NCBI GenBank assembly: GCA_002007465.1 | Contig: LNAC01000687.1 | Span: 431,257 to 495,256 of the forward strand | Length of the DNA: 64,000 nt | DNA from: Ailurus styani | Lineage: Eukaryota; Chordata; Mammalia; Carnivora; Ailuridae | Direction of reading: 5' to 3' | Shown: positions 58,440-64,000 of the stretch, one piece after another | How positions within the stretch are numbered: the stretch's first letter is position 1 | Layout of the letters: the number at the start of each line of letters is the position of its first letter | Translations under genes and position numbers: made by a program | The notes under the pieces: generated by a model | Databases searched by the model: none | Seen by the model: only the letters and a program-made list of their open reading frames with translations | Told to the model about the DNA's origin: nothing

Positions 58440-59280
58440 TCCTTTGCGTCCTTGGGGTGTTGGTGGTTCATGTTTGGTGTGGTGTGGTATGGGGTGTCAT
58501 GAGGTGGTGTGGTGTGGCATGGTGTGGTGTGGCGTGTGGTATAGTGTGGCATGGTGTGTCATGACGTGGTATGGCATGTGTGGCATGGTGTGTCATGATG
58601 TGGTGTGGTGTGGCATGGTTTGGTAAGGTGTGTCATGACGTGGTGTGGTGTGGCATGGTGTGGTATGGTATGTCATGACGTGGTGTGGTGTGGCATGGTG
58701 TGGTAAATTGTGTCATGATGTGGTGTGGTGTGGCACAGTGCGGTATGGTGTGGCATGATGTGTGGTGTGGCATGGTGAGGTGTGGTGTGGCATGGTGAGG
58801 TATTGTGTGTCATAATGTGGTGTGGTGTGGCATGGTGCGGTAAGTTGTATCATGATGTGGTGTGGTGTGGCATGGGGCAGTAAGGTGTGTCATGACGTGG
58901 TGTGGTGTGGCATCGTGTGGCATGATGTGGTATGGCGTGGCATGGAGTGGCATGGTGTGGTGTGGCATATGGTGTGGCATGGCGTGGCATGGCATGGTGT
59001 GTCATGACATGGTATGGTGTGGCATGGTGCAGTAAGGTGTGTCATGACACGGTGTGGTGTGGCATGGTGTGGCAAGAAGTATCATGACGCGGTGTGGTGT
59101 GACATGGTGTAGCATGGTGTGTCGTGACACGGTGTGGTGTAACATGGTGTAGCATGGTGTGTCATGACATGGTGTGGTGTGGCATGGTGTGGTGTGTGGC
59201 ATGGCATGGTGGAGTGTGGCATGGTGTGGCATGGTATGGCATGGTGTGGTGTGCGGCATAGCATGGCGTGGCAGGGTGGC
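58440..59280 (+). repeat. GT-rich minisatellite, about 40-bp higher-order unit
   Basis: About 840 bases built from GTGTGGCATG-type decamers. A roughly 40-bp period is visible, e.g. GTGTGTCATGACGTGGTGTG followed by GTGTGGCATGGTGTGGTAAG, recurring from 58628 through about 58750 and again near 58860-59170 with substitutions. The plus strand is strongly G/T-biased. Confidence 0.93.
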
Positions 59281-62200
59281 AGCCAGGATGCCAGGGTTCC
59301 AGTGTCACTGACCAGCAGCCCCGCAAGCCAATCTGAAAGCTCTGTCCCCGAGTGGAGTCCAGTCCTGCTCTGGCTTCTGACTCCAACTTTCCTGTATCAC
59401 TGGCCCAAGTGCCTGGCTCTGGCTGCAGATCTTCTGTTTTCTTTCATGTTGAGTCCTCTGGGTGGAACGTAGACCCGCTCCGCCAGCCTCACTGTAATGG
59501 TCCTCCGGCCCGTGGTTCAGACAGCCTTGCGTGTGCAGCTGCCCTGGAGGCCAGCCCGCCACCAGAGCGCGTGTCCGGAGCGCGTGTTCTGAGGTCCCCG
59601 TGCACTTCGGTCACCTCGGCCTGTAACCGAAGGCCAGCATTTGCTGAATTCCGGTCTTCCGTTAAATTAGTTCCTACATCTTCTGTTGTTTCCTTTGTTT
59701 GCTATTTTCCTGTTACACTTTAAAAGCAGGGTCTATGTGTCCAGCAAGGGGTCAGTTTCTAGAGATCGCCTCCAAGGCATTGCTCACAGGAGGCTGGGTG
59801 TGCGGCGAGGCTGGCCTGGGCCATCGGTCAGGCTGGGGAGGGCGGGAGGCCCAGGCGTGCCGGGTACCACCGGTGCTTAGCGCGGTGGCCCAGGGCCCGG
59901 GCCCCTCCTCTGCGACCGTGCACGGGGGCAGCCGGCCGGGAAGACACCACCCCAGATCTTTCGGTGAGGAAAGAAAACGCTGTGTTTATTTTCTTCAGAA
60001 AAAAAACATTTAGAAGATTTTTTTTTTAAAGAAAAAAAAGCTCTTTCGTTTAGAAGGAATCTAGGTATGTTATTGTTTTAGAAAAAAAAGTGTTTGCAAT
60101 GTATCAGTCACCCGTTTCGTTCTGAGCATGATTTATGTGAGGAAATGGTTTTTTTAAAAAATTAAGCTGGAGATATATCCCTGTACGATGCTTCTGTGAA
60201 AATGCGGCTTTTGTCCGGTGCCGTTAATGCAAGTTGTAACAGTGTGATATGGGAGGCAGTGTTTACATGCTGCATTCCTCTCCTGCAGTCAAAATAAGCC
60301 CGGAGGGTCTACAGTAGCATTTCTGTATTTTATCAGCTTGGGCTGGGGCGGAGGGGGAGGCCTCCGCTCACACTTGGAGGGGCTGTTTCTGCCAGATTTA
60401 TTTGCCTTATAAATATTCCCTGTGTTTATTTTAACTCGCCTTTAAAATGGAGCTGAAATTAATATGGACCCGAGGGCTGGCCCCCCGGCCCCGTAGTGCC
60501 TCCCGCAGCCGGGCGGGGCATCTCCGCTCGGGTCCCGTTGAGAGGTGCAGCCGGTGGTGGAGGGTGCCCAGTGAGCTGGCCTCCGCCTGCAGCGGGTGCG
60601 GTCCCCGCCGGCCAGCACCCCAAGACCCGTCGGAGGCTCCAGTGGGGCACAGCTGGCCCCGTGTCCCTTGTGCATTCTGCAGCGTGCACAAGGGCCTTCC
60701 TCCCTCCATCCCTCCCCGTGATGGGACACAGGCAGCATCCGGGAACTTTAGGGGTGCATCCGAGTGAGGGGATGACCAGTAGGCCTCGGTGTGGCCCGTA
60801 GCTCTTCCGCCAGCTGTGGTAGTTCCACACCTTTGTCCCCTCAGGGCATGGACCCCGGTGGCCACAGGGGTGTTGAGCCTCCCAGACATGTGAGGAGCAC
60901 CCCCCCCCCGGCCTTCCTTTGCTCAAATCCAGGTCTGGGGAACCCGGGGCTAGACAGGTGACAGAGAGGGGATGAAGAAGCCCAAGCCTAGCTGGTGAGA
61001 AGCATGAAATAGCCTTCATGACACAGCTGGGTGCCCAGCTTGGCACCCCGAAGTGACAGATCATGTGTGGAAACCTCCACCATATGCAGCGTGAGCTCCC
61101 AAGTCTGTGAGCAGGGCCCTCAGAGGCCAGGCCCCAGCCGAGGGGAGCCCTGGTGGCCCAGACCCTCGGAGTCACACCCTCGGCCCGAGGTGGGACCGTG
61201 AGATTGGCATTTACTCAGCCTCGGCCACCCGAATGCCAGCTTTGTGTCTGGCTTGTTCAGTATGTCCGCTGTTCTCACTTCTTCCTTTTTCCGTGCCAAC
61301 CCAGGATAGGTTGAAGAAGCGAGGAGGATTCTGGGGGAAGAACAGGGTCCCCTGAGCAGGTAGCATGAGCCCCTTCTGAAGGACCGGTTGAGGGGATAAT
61401 GGTTACTTCCAGAAACTATCGACCACCAGGGGAGGAAGTAGGGGTGCAGAGGGAGTACGCTGCTCTTCACGGGGAGGCTTAGAGATGGCGTGCAGCCCTG
61501 AGTGTCCCAAATGTCCAGCCCAGGAACTTCCTGGCAGGTGGAGGGAGGGTGGAAGGGAGAAAGGTAGGCCGACTCCCCATTGTAGCTTTAAGGAAGCAGA
61601 CCCCAGGGTATCCGGCTCCACCTTTGATCCCACTGCCTGGCAATCTTGGCTCACTCAGCTGGAGGCCCACCTCCTCTTCCAGGCCTTCTGGACCTGGGCA
61701 TGCTGGGCGGGACCTGGGCCTGGCCTTCCAGCCTGCCTGGGCCAGGATCCTCAGGTCTGCACACTCTGCCACTGTTCGGGTGCCCCAAGGGTAGGGAACC
61801 AAGGTCACTGTGCTCCATGCCCCCTTGGCTCCCCAGCCCAGCTGGTCAGCACTCCAGCCTGGGGTTCACTGCAGGTCTGCAGGGCAGCTCTGCACAGCTG
61901 GGCTCAGAGCTGGCAGCTTTGGGGTGACCTCAGCGCCATCACCTTTCTCTGATGGCAGAGGACTTGAATGAGACCGGAGCCATCCAGGGTCAGCTCTTCA
62001 CCCACGTTGGCCCGACACACCACCATTCCCACTCGCCGGCCCGGGAGTATCCTTTCTGGCACAGCTGCACAGCCCGGCCCTCTGTCCTTGTGGCCCAGGG
62101 CTCTGTGAGGCAGGCTGTCTTTGGAACTCAGGCTGATTTAACACTGCCTGTCAGAGTTGGTCCTAGAAGAAGCGTTTTTTTTTGGGGGGGGGGACCCTTA

Positions 62201-64000
62201 TTTCAAGTCTGGAAGCTGACTAGGTATTGTGATCATTCTTCTCTTTCCCTAAGCACAAAAGGGAAGGATATACATTTTATCATGCAAAGAACCATAGCTT
62301 TTTGGTTAGGAAAACTCATTGCTGTGACTTTTCTCATTTCCTCCTTAAGAACCATGTTCATTTGGTATGATACCTTGTGTCCAGCAAAAGGGAGACCCGC
62401 TCTCTGCCTGCGACTTGGCTACCAGCCTGGAAAGCTCCGCTGAGCAGATATCTCCCTGGTGTGTCCCGAGGGCTGCTGGGCCCAGGGCCTGGGGGAGACA
62501 ACAACTTGGGGTGGCATTATTATGAGGCCAGAACAGAGAGGCTCTGGCTGGGCAGAGGTGGACCCGGTGTCGGACCCCAATGGGTGGAATGGGGCTGGCA
62601 GACCCCAGACAAGCCCAGAGCCATCCCCCACTGGGGAGGAGGCCTTGGGGCCCCCCACCCTCCCGGCTGCCTCCCTGGGGCACCTGCAGTCGGCAGCCCG
62701 CCTGGCATTTCCTGCCCTGGTGGGGCTGCCAAGGAGCCAGGTGCCTACTGTGAGGCCCTCATTTTGTGTGGGTGTTCCCCTTGGGGAGCGGATCAGGGGC
62801 CTTCAAGCTCAAGAGGCAGGTGGAGGGCTCTTTAAGCTGGGGTTTCATGGGTCTGAATTAAAGCTTTTGTTTCTGCTTCCTCCCCCATTCAGATTTTGAA
62901 CAAGAAAGCCTGCCCTGTGATTAGGCTAATCCTACAGTTGTTACAGCTTCACATGAAATGTTTGCACACCGAAGGGCACAGAGAGCAGAGTTGCCCAGAA
63001 CACATGTACAATTGCATCAGGGGCTTCTAGGATGGAGGGTAGCCTGCATGGGCCGATGCCCTTGTATCCGGGTCTCTGAATGTCGTGACAAGGTGAGGGT
63101 TTCCATCCCACAGGGGCTCACTCGGGCCCTTTCCCCGGATCTGACAAGCTGGTCCTCACTTCCGCTGCCACCAGCACCCTTGTCGTCCTGTGGCAGGCCA
63201 GGGCCGGCACTGGTCCCTGCACCTTGGCAGCCGGCCTTGGCCCCGTTGTTCCCAGGCCCCCTTCCTGGCCAGGGGTCCCCTCGACAGCCAGAGGAACTTG
63301 TCTGCAGTTTCAAGGTTACCAATAAAAACAAACCAGAGCCCTCTTCTGGCCCTCCCTACCCCTCGTGAGCTTATGGCTCCAGAGTCTGTCTGTCCTTGCT
63401 CTGGCATTTTCCTACTTCAGCTCATTTGAAGGGGATCCTCTGAGTTCTCAGAGTCTGTGTTCTGCAAAGAATAATGATCATTTGACAAATTGGGGACAGG
63501 GCTAGAGCAAAAACCAGTATTGTTGATAATCCTTGCTCACAAAGACAAGAAGGGACCCAAAATGACCTTCCAGAAGGCAGGACACATGTTTGTTTAGAGA
63601 TCTCAGCTCTACACATTCGGTCAAGGGCACCCACTTCGGAGTAGCCGAGCTGTCCGTCACCGGCCTTCTCCCAGATGTGCCCTCTGTCGGCAGTTCAGAG
63701 CTGGTGGCCCGAGAAGGGCCCCTGTGACTGGGAGATGGGAGCGGGAAGCCTAGAGCGCTGAGGAGGCTCTGCAGGGGAAGCTGGGGGTTGCGCGCCTGCG
63801 TGGCTGCCTTCCCTACCCCCTCTTCACCTCCCCATCCACACAGTGCAAGAGGTTGGCAAGGGACCAGTTGGGGGGGGGGCAGCAGAAACAAAACGGTTAT
63901 GCCAAAATCCGGGGACCACCCTCCCACATCCTCAGCGATATGACACGAGGGTCTGGAGCCGTCCTGCAGGGTGTAACTGGCCAGCCCCTGCTGGAGGGCC

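Larger units (their letters stand above)
56352..64000 (+). other. TXNRD2 intron to the window end
   Basis: No further TXNRD2 exon recognised. It contains one SINE, a GT microsatellite, a large GT-rich minisatellite and an AT-rich unique block at 59990-60470. 60480-64000 is GC-rich unique sequence in which nothing else was recognised. Confidence 0.65.

Noticed and set aside
58432..59264. Open frames inside the minisatellite with Cys/Met/His/Thr-repeat peptides
   Set aside because: Periodic repeats open several frames on both strands. There is no gene structure, and the locus is deep in a TXNRD2 intron.
58440..59280. CRISPR-like array
   Set aside because: Direct repeats without unique spacers. 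The units are degenerate and contiguous, in a mammalian genome.
61952..62443. 163-aa frame starting MAEDLNETGA as the next TXNRD2 exon or a separate gene
   Set aside because: It lacks the expected VVGASYVALE region, has no fitting splice phase, and shows no family I recognise.

Overview
This window is vertebrate nuclear DNA from a carnivoran mammal, most likely an arctoid such as a mustelid. It carries many carnivore-specific tRNA-Lys-derived SINEs (CAN-SINE/SINEC: a '...TGGCTCAGT...' head, a CT-rich body and an AAATAAATAAAATCTT tail). Their head and body wording fits musteloids better than dog or cat. The genes have short exons, GT-AG introns and GC-rich coding sequence. I found no bacterial, phage or CRISPR features.

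Three genes are recognisable, in the same relative arrangement as human 22q11.21. (1) ARVCF, plus strand, coding exons from 5002 to 15920. This is an armadillo-repeat catenin of the p120 family. The first roughly 70 residues (coiled-coil N-terminus) lie upstream of the window, and one short exon is probably hidden in an assembly gap. (2) COMT, minus strand, complete coding sequence in four exons between 23951 and 18668, with a 5'UTR exon at 38405-38496 that runs into a second gap. This is catechol O-methyltransferase. (3) TXNRD2, plus strand, seven internal coding exons from 41153 to 56351. This is mitochondrial thioredoxin reductase. Its exon 1 is probably in the 38497-38680 gap, and the C-terminal half, including the selenocysteine end, lies beyond 64000.

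Layout: 1-5001 is ARVCF intron with a GC-rich start; 5002-17240 holds ARVCF exons and 3'UTR; 17240-18430 is the tail-to-tail ARVCF/COMT intergenic gap; 18430-23951 holds COMT coding exons; 23952-38404 is the large first COMT intron, packed with SINEs, an L1 and an ERV-like relic; 38405-38880 is the CpG-rich head-to-head COMT/TXNRD2 promoter; 41153-56351 holds TXNRD2 exons among SINEs and old LINE fragments; 56352-64000 is TXNRD2 intron with a large GT-rich minisatellite at about 58440-59280. The N runs are 14026-14756 and 38497-38680.

The three genes do not form a pathway. ARVCF acts at cadherin junctions, COMT inactivates catechols, and TXNRD2 maintains mitochondrial thiol redox. COMT and TXNRD2 are linked by a shared promoter region, and ARVCF and COMT converge. 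I see no undescribed biological system. The most checkable observations are a leucine at the COMT site matching human Val158Met, an 18-bp ARVCF microexon, RFX/X-box-like motif clusters in ARVCF introns, the minisatellite, and a SINE nested in another SINE's tail. All comparisons with human sequences are from memory, not from alignments.
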